From: Bacteroidales bacterium
Lineage (GTDB): Bacteria > Bacteroidota > Bacteroidia > Bacteroidales > SMBSF39
Length of the DNA stretch: 12,677 bases
Direction of reading: 5' to 3'
Assembly: GCA_021107685.1 (NCBI GenBank)
Contig: JAIOSH010000466.1
Span: 1-12,677 of the forward strand
A model generated the notes under the pieces. That model was given only the letters and a program-made list of their open reading frames with translations. It was not told where the DNA came from and did not search any database. Position numbers and translations under genes: made by a program. Of this stretch, positions 1 through 8,228 are shown in pieces (positions within the stretch are counted from its first letter, which is position 1; the number at the start of each line of letters is the position of its first letter).

Positions 1-114
1 CTGAAATTCATACTTCAACCGCCACATGGAGACGAATATAAAAACAGTTTCTCGAAAAAAGTTTTAACAAATGAAAATTTTTGAAAAAATCAAAATTTTG
101 GATGGTTTTCAACT

Positions 115-525
115 TCAAATTTTTCTGTAATTACCATAAGCAATATTATTAAGTTTCCCACCTGTAATATAGCAATGAATAAATAGTGACGAATCATTTG
201 TTGCCGGTGTATCCCAAAATCTCACACCGGACCAGCCATCGGGATTCTGATACGAAGCAAACATTATTAAATTGCCTTCGTTACTTACTGCATATACAGA
301 TCCCTGAACATTGAACCAGTATGGTCCGGTGAAGTATATGATTGTCCCCGGAAGTATGGTGAGTTTTACACCATTATCAATAATGATGTCACCCACAACA
401 TTAATTCCTCCCGACCAGGTAGTGTTGGTTGTGATATGGCCTGAAACGTCTAAAGCTCTTGTGTTTAAGTTAATAAGGGTAAAAATAATTACCCAAATAA
501 TCCGAAGTTTTAATAAATTTTTCAT
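115..525 (-). pseudogene. Truncated beta-helix type secreted protein, N-terminal fragment
   Basis: The preferred start is the ATG at 525-523, giving 136 residues that begin MKNLLKLR. A Lys/Arg-containing start, a hydrophobic stretch and an Ala before LDVSG form a signal peptide. An in-frame ATG at 570 would add 15 residues (MHLRKLYN...) and spoil the signal peptide, so I did not use it. The mature part has the typical opening of Bacteroidota right-handed beta-helix surface proteins: a TWSGG segment, 'VVGDIIIDNGVKLTILPGT', then 'GSVYAV', a GWSGVRF strand and 'FIHCYITGGK'. Such proteins normally continue for hundreds of residues with more helix rungs and end in a sorting domain. Here the frame stops at 115 after a non-family tail (YGNYRKI), and no continuation is evident in 1-114. 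I infer truncation by a frameshift or rearrangement. It is probably non-functional, because a secreted fragment without a sorting domain would lack the T9SS export signal. A short genuine protein cannot be excluded. Confidence 0.6.
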
Positions 526-623
526 AATGTGATTTTTTATAAATAGATTATATAGTTTTCTTAGATGCATTAATTAGTGTCTATCCATAAACTCAGAAAA
601 ATTCAAAACTGAAAAAAGTATCT

Positions 624-671
624 GCCACAGATTCACAGATTAAGTTATTTTTAAATCTGTAAATCTGTGGC
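624..671. repeat. Inverted repeat with GCCACAGATT arms
   Basis: The arms at 624-641 and 654-671 match at 17 of 18 positions as inverted complements, around a 12-base AT-rich loop. Each arm itself contains the step CACAGATT or ACAGATT twice. A T-rich run follows at 673-678, so as RNA it could act as a terminator-like hairpin. I know this sequence type as a recurrent intergenic repeat in environmental Bacteroidota, but copy number in this genome cannot be judged from here. Confidence 0.75.
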
Positions 672-849
672 AATTTTTCACTTTACTGATGGGCACTTCT
701 TAATAAATTTCGAATTCATTATAATTTCTCAGTTTGCTTTCAGATATTATTATGTTGTTTAAAATAAGACTATTAAGATTGGCATTTTTCATTTCTCAGT
801 TTACAATTTAGATAAAATGTATGATACTATTTAGTACGTTAATCATCTG

Positions 850-867
850 ATCCCGAAACTTCGGGAT
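850..867. repeat. Small perfect palindrome ATCCCGAA/TTCGGGAT
   Basis: Two 8-base arms (850-857 and 860-867) are exact inverted complements around a 2-base loop. The arm sequence CCCGAA recurs ten bases downstream at 877-882 as the outer end of the larger inverted repeat 876-1184, and again in inverted form near 1178-1183. Confidence 0.6.
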
Positions 868-875
868 GAAATTAG

Positions 876-1184
876 TCCCGAAGTTTCAGCGATTTTCCAA
901 AGGTAATTAACTTTAGAAAAATGAAATATAAATGTCTGTATTTTAGGAACATGAATTATTATCAACTATACTAAAATATGTCGGGATGATTTTTTGTGGG
1001 TTTTCGTGTCTTTGTGTTTTAGTGGCATTTTTTCTTCCGCCACAAAAGCACCAAAACACAAAATCCCACTAAGTACCGCCATAATTTAAATTAGTTTTTT
1101 GTTTTTATATCTTCTTGGTTGTCATAAAATTAATAATAAAATACTTAAATAAATATCCCTCAGAAAATCGCTGAAACTCCGGGA
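876..1184. repeat. MITE-like inverted repeat element of about 309 bp
   Basis: The ends are a 22-base inverted repeat (876-897 against 1163-1184) matching at 21 of 22 positions, with shared core GTTTCAGCGATTTTC. No reading frame lies between them. A second long inverted repeat (996-1069) sits almost exactly at the centre. Small size, matching ends and absence of coding sequence fit a non-autonomous transposable element, but no clear target-site duplication is visible, so the mobile origin is inference. Confidence 0.5.
996..1069. repeat. Long hairpin with 31-base arms ending in GTGGC/GCCAC
   Basis: The arms 996-1026 and 1039-1069 match at 25 of 31 positions as inverted complements around a 12-base loop. 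The inner ends are GTGGC and GCCAC. It would form a strong stem in RNA or single-stranded DNA. It resembles a common Bacteroidota intergenic repeat with words such as TTTGTGTTTT and GCCACAAAAGCACC, and it occupies the middle of the larger inverted repeat 876-1184. Confidence 0.7.
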
Positions 1185-1225
1185 TCAATTACTATAACTA
1201 ATTAAAGTTAATACATTTCAAAAGT

Positions 1226-1269
1226 GTTTACCCTGTTAAATAGCGTAGCTTTTATTTCACAGGGTAAAC
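1226..1269. repeat. Hairpin with perfect 11-base arms
   Basis: GTTTACCCTGT at 1226-1236 is the exact inverted complement of ACAGGGTAAAC at 1259-1269, with a 22-base loop whose edges (AAATA and TATTT) could pair further. It lies between the two larger repeat structures. No T-run follows directly on either strand, so a terminator role is not clear. Confidence 0.6.
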
Positions 1270-1440
1270 TGCTTTTAGGTATTTTTGATGCCTTATTATT
1301 CTGCAAATATAATATCTTAAAGTAGGAAAGTCAAGTTTTTGGGTTGGACAAATTTTGGACAGGTGAAATTTTTGTAACCGTTCACAAAACACTGAAATTA
1401 GAAATTGGGGCTATGCTTGTAAATCAGGACGAAATAAAAA

Positions 1441-1520
1441 AAATAATAGCCACTAATGCACGAATTATAACGGAATAATAAAATAATAGCCACTAATGCA
1501 CGAATTATAACGAAATAATA
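1441..1520. repeat. Tandem 40-bp direct repeat, first doublet
   Basis: Two head-to-tail units, 1441-1480 and 1481-1520, are identical except for one base (cgg against cga). The conserved core contains TAGCCACTAATGCACGAATT, at 1447-1466 and 1487-1506. A second doublet of the same core in the same orientation lies at 1801-1884. Two units with no spacers of distinct sequence do not make a CRISPR array. Confidence 0.85.
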
Positions 1521-1564
1521 AAAAGTGGTTCTACCATGAATTTAGTGGAACACTTAAAAATATT

Positions 1565-1755
1565 CAACACTCAATATACAATATTCAACATTAAACTGAT
1601 TTTTTATGAAAGCTATTCCTGAGTAATAGGGACAGATACTGACAAATAAAATAAATTTGTTAATCAATTATTGATTCTAATAGTCAGGGTATTCTATATT
1701 ATAATTATTATGTTATTTGTTCTCTCTTTACTTGCTTATTGTCTATTGAGTGTTG
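1565..1755. repeat. Inverted repeat pair CAACACTCAATA.ACAAT
   Basis: The 18-base arms at 1565-1582 and 1738-1755 match at 17 of 18 positions as inverted complements, separated by 155 bases. Flanking words AATATT (left) and GAATATT (right) extend the similarity. The arms are low-complexity, ATTCAACA-type sequence, so part of the match could reflect a general word bias. Confidence 0.55.
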
Positions 1756-1800
1756 CTTATTGAATATTTATTTACCCACTAAAATACCTGTAGAACCTAA

Positions 1801-1884
1801 AAAGTAATAGCCACTAATACACGAATTATAACGGAATAATAAAAAGTAATAGCCACTAATGCACGAATTATAACGAATTAATAA
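1801..1884. repeat. Tandem 42-bp direct repeat, second doublet
   Basis: Units 1801-1842 and 1843-1884 repeat the same 29-base core seen at 1441-1520, in the same orientation, with cores at 1805-1833 and 1847-1875. The first unit has one change in the core (TAATACAC instead of TAATGCAC). Spacer length is 42 instead of 40, because the linker is AAAAAG instead of AAA. Confidence 0.85.
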
Positions 1885-1958
1885 TCAATGTGACCAACTT
1901 TATGTGAGTAGCCCAAATTTCTAATTTCCAATTTCCAATTTCATCCCCTATGCGACTT

Positions 1959-4900
1959 TTACGAACCAATAACCATTTTTATAGATTTTTCGAAATTATC
2001 AGTAGTTAATTTATAAATATATGTACCGTTTTTAAGAGTATAAGTATCCAGCTTAACATCATAAGTGCCGGGAATCATACTTTGATCTAATAAAATTCCA
2101 ATCCTTTCCCCGTTCAGATTAAAAATTTCAAGCCTTACATTAGTCTTGTCGGGAATGTAAAATTGAATGGTAGTAAAGTTCATACAAGGGTTTGGAAAGT
2201 TTTGCTTCAGCACCACATCAGAATGATGAATAATAGTATCGTTTCCGTTTTCAAAAAAGGTGTTTTCATCAACATCATCAACATAACCTTCTTCGTTAAT
2301 ACTTACCGAACGCAAAACAAGGTTCATATACGGGTTTCCAAAAACTACTCCGTTAAGAGGAGTGTATTGCATATCGGTTGCCGACATAATAAATTCATGG
2401 CTTAGTAACATTAAAGTATCGTGTCCGGCAAAAGAAATATCTAATCCTTTAACTTGTTTGGTAGTATCACATACAAATTCATTCGCAGGAATATGTTGCC
2501 ATACTTTAGCAGGATTGGAAATATTTCCGAGAAACAAGTCAATCTGGCTTATTTTTTCATTTTCATCAAAGTAACCGATTTTTTCTATTTTAAAGCCGAT
2601 AGCAGTTGTTCCTTTTCCATTTATAGTAATTCGGGGTAATTGAAAGTGATTTATCGAATCAATATATAATTGTTTTGGAGGTTCCGTGCTCCATTTTTTT
2701 TGATATGGATTCCAATGTAATAAGGATAATACCTCATAATTTCCGTTAACAGAGTCAGTAATATAAGATGTAAAAGTTATAGCTCCGAGCTTATTTTCGA
2801 AATCCATATCAAAATAATTATAAAAAACATTATTATTAACAGGCAAAAATTCTTCCGGTGTTGTCCAGTAGCTTCCTGTAAATGTTGAGGTCAGCAGCCT
2901 GTTTTGTTCAGGATTTGACTTATCAGTGTTTTTCCAAACAGCTACTGCAACATTTTCTTCGGGAGAACATATTTTTAAATCTGTTTCAATACCATCAGTT
3001 TCAGCAAGAATTGCAGGATTTGATGCCTGCCATTCTCCGTTTTTCTTTTCAATAAAAGTGAAGCAGATGTCGGATTTATGTGTATCAAGATCGCCTACAT
3101 GCCATGTGATCAATGCCCGTTCATCGGAGAGTATCGTTATTTCAGGATTTCCTTCGGCACGCCCTGTGTTTAATGATACAATATCATCTTCAACAAAATC
3201 CATCTTAATAAGAGTATTATTAAGTATATCATAAACAGCAAACCAAATATCCTGAGATTGTACAAAGTTACGTGGAACATCGGATGATTTCACCGACTCA
3301 ATTGTTTCGGGTGTGTAGCGTGTTTGTGTCCATGTGCTAATAACAATACTATCATTTATCATATCTATACAAGGGCTGTGTATTGCATTAATGTTTGTTG
3401 TAATAGTAACTTCATCGTTAAATTTACTTTTTTTTGTATTAAAATGTCTTGCACGCAATTTTCGTTCACCATAAGCTTTATTAGGTTCAAGCCATGTAAA
3501 TATCCTGTTTTTATCTCTTAAATTTAGTGATAGTTGTGGATAAGTCACCGGCATTTTATTGTACCAGCCTACAGCCTCGATTTCGGTAATCATATCAGTC
3601 ATTGAGGAATCTCCTGCAATTTTTTGGATTTGTATGTTCTTTTTCTTCATCGGTGGAAAAGCATTTGTCATATCATCACCCCAGATAGTATGGTTATAAA
3701 ACATTTTAGGTCCCCAGATAGTTTTTTCATACCAACCCCAGAGAACAGTAATGTAAAATCTGCCATAAGTTTGAAAAGCAAATGATTTTAAAGGTTTTTT
3801 CTTATTCTTGGGTATTGTGGTGTATGAATGTCCGAATCCGAGTAAAAAACGACCATCAAGACCAAAATCACCTTCTACAAGACCATCCAGAAATTTTGCA
3901 CCTAATGAAAATTCCATACCCAAAGAACCTGAATAAAAATGAAAGGAAGCACTTTTCTTGTATGCTTGGGTATGTGCGGGATTGGCATCAACATCAAGAT
4001 TTCCGTAAGAACCCCATTTGCCTGAATTAGTGTCCACCATCAAATTCAGACGTGAAGAATATTCAAAGCTTCCGGTAAAAGACAAACTAAATGAGGGCGA
4101 AATTACTAAACTTGCCGGGTCGGTTGCTTCTGCAGCATCAATCAATTCTTTAACTTTTTTAACTATATTCTCTGCTTTATTAAATGCAGAGGTTACGCTA
4201 CCACCCATTGAAAAATTCTGTCTTGCAAATAAGTTGTTATTCTCATCAACAGAATAAGAATTATCCTGGGAATAATTAAAGGCAAAGCGGAAGGTTTCGG
4301 CAGTTCCGGCTCCGAGGTTAAAAATTTTTTGGAAAAACTCCGGTGCCTGGTCAAGTTCAAGTTTGTATAAAGGAATATTATATTTTAAATATGCTTCGGC
4401 AGTTGGAGTTTCAATTTTACTATTGGATCCGCCGAGCAGAGGAACCCAATTTGGAATATTTGCCTCCGCAGAATTATTTATCACATAACTATCTTCAAAT
4501 GGAGTAACAAGTGAAAAAGTTACTTCATCGCCGGATTGTTGAACATTGTGAAAATCGGAATCGCTGAGAAAATCAAACCATCTTGGTTTTGTTTTATGAA
4601 TTGTAATTACAAAAGGTCCTTCAATAAGTGCAGGTTTTGTTTGCGTTCCGAGATAATACTCAAATCGCATCATTGTTGTAGGAGGGGAAAGTGTACCCAT
4701 ATTGTATGTTACCTGCCAAAGTGTATCATTTACTTTTGTACAAATTTTTTCAGCTATCTCATTATTTGATTTATCATAAAACTTAGCTTTCACGCTTTTA
4801 AGTTCAGTTAGCCCCGGTTCTGTTACTATATCATAAGTGTTTTCCTGTATCATCACTCCGGGAGCAATTGCCTGGTCAAAAGGTCCGAAATTCCCTGTAA

Positions 4901-7900
4901 TTTTCGGAGGCACCATGGGCTTTATATAAATGGGGATTGAAAATGTGTTTGTTACATCTTGACTATTATATGTATTATAAAAACCGAACTGCACAAGAAT
5001 ATAGCTTCCCGGCGGGGCATCACCCATGTCAATATCAAAATGATACGATGTTGTAGAAGAAGTATAAGTGTGTTCGCCATGTGAAAGTACGGTTTGGTCA
5101 TTATCAGGAGAATAAAATTTATATCCTACAAAATTTTCTTTCCAATACGGCTCGGAATGTTTATTAAAGTCGGTATCAAAAGAAAACCTGTTTGTAAGTT
5201 GTACACCCTCTTGAAAATAACCTTGTCCTTCAGATAACTTATACTGAAAATTATATCCTAATAATGGGTCAATAACAAGAAAATTGCCCAAAGGATATTC
5301 ATGTCCCGTTTGTGGACCATCATTATAAAATACATTGGCAATAAAAGTATATTTTCCTGTGTCAAGGTCGCAAAGATTTGCATCCCAACCTATTTTAGAT
5401 ATTGTATTTGTTGTTATCCAGTCCTGGTCGCTTCCTTTTAAAGTACCGTTAATATTACCTTTACTGTCATGTACAGTGGTTCCTGTTCCTTCATCCAATT
5501 TATAATAATGAACAAGGTGGTCATCCGGTTGTATTTTAAACCTGTTGGCATTTACCTCATCGTAATTAAGAGCTTCATCCCAAAAACTTATACCGGTTAA
5601 CGAACCTTCATAATGATAATTCATACCGGAAGATGATTTAAACCAGTCTCCGTGGCCTATAACCCAGTATCCTGTGAAATTATGTACTAATGTAGCTGAC
5701 TTATAACCGATCAGATTACCATCTATATATAATTTCATACCATCAAACATTTTATAAGTTGCTGCAACATGATGCCATTTCCCGTCATTATATTCTTTTT
5801 CAGAATACAAATAATTGTATGAGGTAAATCCCTTAGTTTCAAACCAAATTGTTCCGTTGGTTTCCATATATAATTCAGGAGTATGGTCACTGCCTATTCC
5901 GGTAGGAGAATCCGAAAAGTTTACAATAGGTCCTCCGTGTTTGGTTGTTGTTTTAAACCAAAGCATTATTGTATAATCTACTAATCCGTAAACAGATTCG
6001 GAGGGCTTAATATAATTATCTGTTCCGTTAAATGTTAGTGAACTATGATAAGGAAAACTATTTTCAGTATATTCGATAGTATCATATAACTGGTTTTCAT
6101 CTCTTAAACCAAGTATTACCTTCTCGGTTTTTAACGGAAATTCCGATACAATAAGTGAAGTAAAGAAGTTACCGAAATCAGGGCTTGTATAATGTTTTTG
6201 CCAGTTTAGTAATGGAGTAGCAATTGGGGATTGTTCCAGTCCATTCAGTCCAATATCAGAGCTAATGCCTCCCTGCGGGCAGTTGGGATAAAATTCATTT
6301 AATTGAAGATGACTAATAGTATAAGGTAATGAACTTATGTCGTAGATCAGGGTTGCTTTGTTGTCCTCGTTTTTAACCGTAACCGTGTCAACAACAAGAT
6401 TATCATCGTTTATAAAAATAAATTGAACGGAATCGGTATGAATATAACTTGATTTAACAATTATTGTATCCATGGTTTTCAGGATATTGTCGGGCTGAGG
6501 AACAAGCACGGCACCATCATATAACATTCCCGAATTATTATAATAGCTGATATCGTAAATTTCTTTTTTATGATTTCGCAGATCATCAAAATCCCAGTAA
6601 CCGGCTAATGCCGTATCCTGTAATACTTTCTTTTGAAAATTGTTGTGGATCTCTTCCGCTGTAAGATGCTTTTTCCAAATCCTTATCTCATCAATTTCTG
6701 TTATCAGGCTTTTGTCGGTTGTTGTTTTATCTGATTGAGCAGTACAAGCTCCAACGTATAATGGATTAGTTAGTAAATGTTCCCAGTAATTTGTTGTCAT
6801 AATATAAAAAAAGTTCAGCAGATGAATATAATTGCTGGTATATTCCCCGTCAAAATAGAAATTACTATAAAATGTTGAATTAGCACCATGACAGGTGAAA
6901 GCAATATGATGCCACTCGGAATTTTGAATTTTATCATATCCCACATATCCGTAAAATAACTCATAGCCATCACCTTCTAATGACGAAAAAGAAAGTTTTA
7001 CACGATTATCACCGGGTTCGTTTATTATCGTCATTTGCCAGACTTTATCGACTTTCAAATATGTCATTTCACTTGTACTTTTATTAATAATTTCTTCTTT
7101 GTTGAATTTAACCCACGATTCAATAGAATAATTTTCCTTAATAACATCAATGCTGTACGGTCCTTTTAATTGATGAGGTGGAATATTATCCGCAGTTTCT
7201 CCGGGGCTGTTGTATATTAAGGCATATTTAATACTATCAATTCTTAATGCTTGTCCGAAAGTTTGATTTTGCACGAATGTTCCAATGGAATCGTAAAGAG
7301 TGCCGTATTCCGATGAGCTTATTAAATGCGGTGGCTGGGGTATTATTTCCAGATCTTTATGAAAAACAACTCCTTTATCGGGTCCTCCTTCGCAATACAT
7401 TATTGCCTGCAAATACCTTACTGATAAAGGCAGTGAATCCATCCTAACGTTTGTAAAGGTAGCTGAATCTAAATATTGTCCGCTTTGGGCAAACACCAAT
7501 AATGAATCAATTGTAGTGGAATCTGCTGATAATATTACAAATTTAACAGTATCTGTTCTTGGTGGCAAATTACTAATTGCAAAAGTGTTTAATTGTTCGG
7601 GAACATCGTGCCATGAAGTATCGGTACGGGTATAATTATTTGTCATAAAAGGTCCCCAGCCTGCTGTTGCAAAAAAATTAATAGTATCGGGATAAACCGT
7701 ATATGCAATATTATAAACAGCCGTACTATCCGATTGATAATTGACTTTAATATTTAATCGCGGAGATAATGGAAAGTCGATAGTGTCCAATTCAACATAC
7801 CACGAAGCAGAAGTAAGATAATTACCTTCTTCGCTGTACGAATCACCGAATTGCTTTCCTTTTGAATCAATAAATTTGAAAGTGATCTTTGATGTATGAG

Positions 7901-8108
7901 TAGGGAGATCATAAGCAAGAAAGAGATTTGTTCCTTTATCACCAATCACATAAGGACCAAAACCATTAGTTGCTTTTATTGTAATTTTCGGCAAATAAGT
8001 TGAATCCTGTTTGTTTTGTGCAAAAATGCTTTCATGACCAATTATTAAAAGCATTAAAGTAATTAAGAAATAATTTCTAATTCCGTGTGTTTGATTTAAT
8101 TTTTTCAT
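1959..8108 (-). CDS. Giant T9SS-exported LamG-domain surface protein, 2049 residues
   Basis: The start ATG (8108-8106) gives a signal peptide (MKKLNQTH... to IFA|QN, residues 1-30) and has no Shine-Dalgarno sequence. Ig-like segments open with GFGPY (49-53), GWGPF (150-154) and GNFGPF (about 1068). Two LamG (concanavalin-like) domains lie near 284-508 (IESWVKF, WHHIAFTCHG, GYWDFDD) and 688-890 (SLTFNGTDNYI, WHHVAATYK, KLYIDGNLIG). Residues about 1260-1475 are rich in alternating beta strands and end in a Trp/Tyr-rich stretch (VLWGWYEKTIWGP). About 1515-1850 shows spaced strands (FTWLE, STWTQ, ITWHV, AVWKN), suggesting a propeller. Residues about 1963-2049 form a type A T9SS sorting domain (QNFPNPCMN, NGTYIYKLTT, KMVIGS). 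LamG domains commonly bind glycans or proteins; I infer a cell-surface binding or adhesive role. No enzyme active site was recognised. It appears monocistronic: 265 bp separate it from the nuclease stop, with a palindrome between. Confidence 0.93.
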   Translation of the reverse strand: MKKLNQTHGIRNYFLITLMLLIIGHESIFAQNKQDSTYLPKITIKATNGFGPYVIGDKGTNLFLAYDLPTHTSKITFKFIDSKGKQFGDSYSEEGNYLTSASWYVELDTIDFPLSPRLNIKVNYQSDSTAVYNIAYTVYPDTINFFATAGWGPFMTNNYTRTDTSWHDVPEQLNTFAISNLPPRTDTVKFVILSADSTTIDSLLVFAQSGQYLDSATFTNVRMDSLPLSVRYLQAIMYCEGGPDKGVVFHKDLEIIPQPPHLISSSEYGTLYDSIGTFVQNQTFGQALRIDSIKYALIYNSPGETADNIPPHQLKGPYSIDVIKENYSIESWVKFNKEEIINKSTSEMTYLKVDKVWQMTIINEPGDNRVKLSFSSLEGDGYELFYGYVGYDKIQNSEWHHIAFTCHGANSTFYSNFYFDGEYTSNYIHLLNFFYIMTTNYWEHLLTNPLYVGACTAQSDKTTTDKSLITEIDEIRIWKKHLTAEEIHNNFQKKVLQDTALAGYWDFDDLRNHKKEIYDISYYNNSGMLYDGAVLVPQPDNILKTMDTIIVKSSYIHTDSVQFIFINDDNLVVDTVTVKNEDNKATLIYDISSLPYTISHLQLNEFYPNCPQGGISSDIGLNGLEQSPIATPLLNWQKHYTSPDFGNFFTSLIVSEFPLKTEKVILGLRDENQLYDTIEYTENSFPYHSSLTFNGTDNYIKPSESVYGLVDYTIMLWFKTTTKHGGPIVNFSDSPTGIGSDHTPELYMETNGTIWFETKGFTSYNYLYSEKEYNDGKWHHVAATYKMFDGMKLYIDGNLIGYKSATLVHNFTGYWVIGHGDWFKSSSGMNYHYEGSLTGISFWDEALNYDEVNANRFKIQPDDHLVHYYKLDEGTGTTVHDSKGNINGTLKGSDQDWITTNTISKIGWDANLCDLDTGKYTFIANVFYNDGPQTGHEYPLGNFLVIDPLLGYNFQYKLSEGQGYFQEGVQLTNRFSFDTDFNKHSEPYWKENFVGYKFYSPDNDQTVLSHGEHTYTSSTTSYHFDIDMGDAPPGSYILVQFGFYNTYNSQDVTNTFSIPIYIKPMVPPKITGNFGPFDQAIAPGVMIQENTYDIVTEPGLTELKSVKAKFYDKSNNEIAEKICTKVNDTLWQVTYNMGTLSPPTTMMRFEYYLGTQTKPALIEGPFVITIHKTKPRWFDFLSDSDFHNVQQSGDEVTFSLVTPFEDSYVINNSAEANIPNWVPLLGGSNSKIETPTAEAYLKYNIPLYKLELDQAPEFFQKIFNLGAGTAETFRFAFNYSQDNSYSVDENNNLFARQNFSMGGSVTSAFNKAENIVKKVKELIDAAEATDPASLVISPSFSLSFTGSFEYSSRLNLMVDTNSGKWGSYGNLDVDANPAHTQAYKKSASFHFYSGSLGMEFSLGAKFLDGLVEGDFGLDGRFLLGFGHSYTTIPKNKKKPLKSFAFQTYGRFYITVLWGWYEKTIWGPKMFYNHTIWGDDMTNAFPPMKKKNIQIQKIAGDSSMTDMITEIEAVGWYNKMPVTYPQLSLNLRDKNRIFTWLEPNKAYGERKLRARHFNTKKSKFNDEVTITTNINAIHSPCIDMINDSIVISTWTQTRYTPETIESVKSSDVPRNFVQSQDIWFAVYDILNNTLIKMDFVEDDIVSLNTGRAEGNPEITILSDERALITWHVGDLDTHKSDICFTFIEKKNGEWQASNPAILAETDGIETDLKICSPEENVAVAVWKNTDKSNPEQNRLLTSTFTGSYWTTPEEFLPVNNNVFYNYFDMDFENKLGAITFTSYITDSVNGNYEVLSLLHWNPYQKKWSTEPPKQLYIDSINHFQLPRITINGKGTTAIGFKIEKIGYFDENEKISQIDLFLGNISNPAKVWQHIPANEFVCDTTKQVKGLDISFAGHDTLMLLSHEFIMSATDMQYTPLNGVVFGNPYMNLVLRSVSINEEGYVDDVDENTFFENGNDTIIHHSDVVLKQNFPNPCMNFTTIQFYIPDKTNVRLEIFNLNGERIGILLDQSMIPGTYDVKLDTYTLKNGTYIYKLTTDNFEKSIKMVIGS

Positions 8109-8228
8109 AGTTATTTATTTCATTATAATTTTTTTAACTCTCAAATATTGCCATATTATTGGTTTTCGGGTTTCGTTAAAATTCTAATTAGTGTTTGTTT
8201 ATTAAGTCAACAAAAATCAAAGAATCAC

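Larger units (their letters stand above)
571..1958. other. Long repeat-rich intergenic region
   Basis: About 1.39 kb without a credible coding region on either strand; it lies between two minus-strand genes. It holds a series of short inverted and tandem repeats, listed separately: a hairpin at 624-671, a small palindrome at 850-867, nested inverted repeats at 876-1184, a hairpin at 1226-1269, and a concentric set of repeats at 1394-1928. Stretches between them (about 680-845 and 1275-1390) are plain AT-rich sequence in which I see nothing. No RNA gene was recognised. Confidence 0.75.

Noticed and set aside
1..11. ATG on the minus strand at 11-9 that could begin another gene leaving the window
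   Set aside because: Only three codons are visible, with no ribosome site or signal to support it.
74..99. Hairpin (AAAATTTTTGA / TCAAAATTTT) just after the truncated beta-helix gene, as a terminator
   Set aside because: The stem is almost only A-T pairs with a bulge and has no distinct T-run, so it is expected by chance in such AT-rich sequence.
311..532. Plus-strand frame of 73 codons opposite the beta-helix fragment
   Set aside because: It is antisense to a sequence with clear signal-peptide and family motifs, and has no features of its own.
1241..1251. TAGCGTAGCTT shared in inverted form with 9563-9573
   Set aside because: An 11-base match with no extension on either side; not enough to call a repeat family or an operator.
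1441..1884. Possible CRISPR array from repeated units of about 29 bases
   Set aside because: Only two doublets, the intervening bases are 11-13 AT-rich bases that are nearly the same, and there are no cas genes. They are tandem repeats, not spaced repeats with unique spacers.
3782..4257. Plus-strand frames of about 80 codons inside the giant gene
   Set aside because: They are shadows of the long minus-strand frame, with odd composition and no start signals. The same applies to the other short frames within 2163-7945.
8109..8160. Promoter for the giant gene (AATATTTG at 8149-8142, minus strand)
   Set aside because: It departs from TAnnTTTG at a key position and has no TTTG at the -33 distance.
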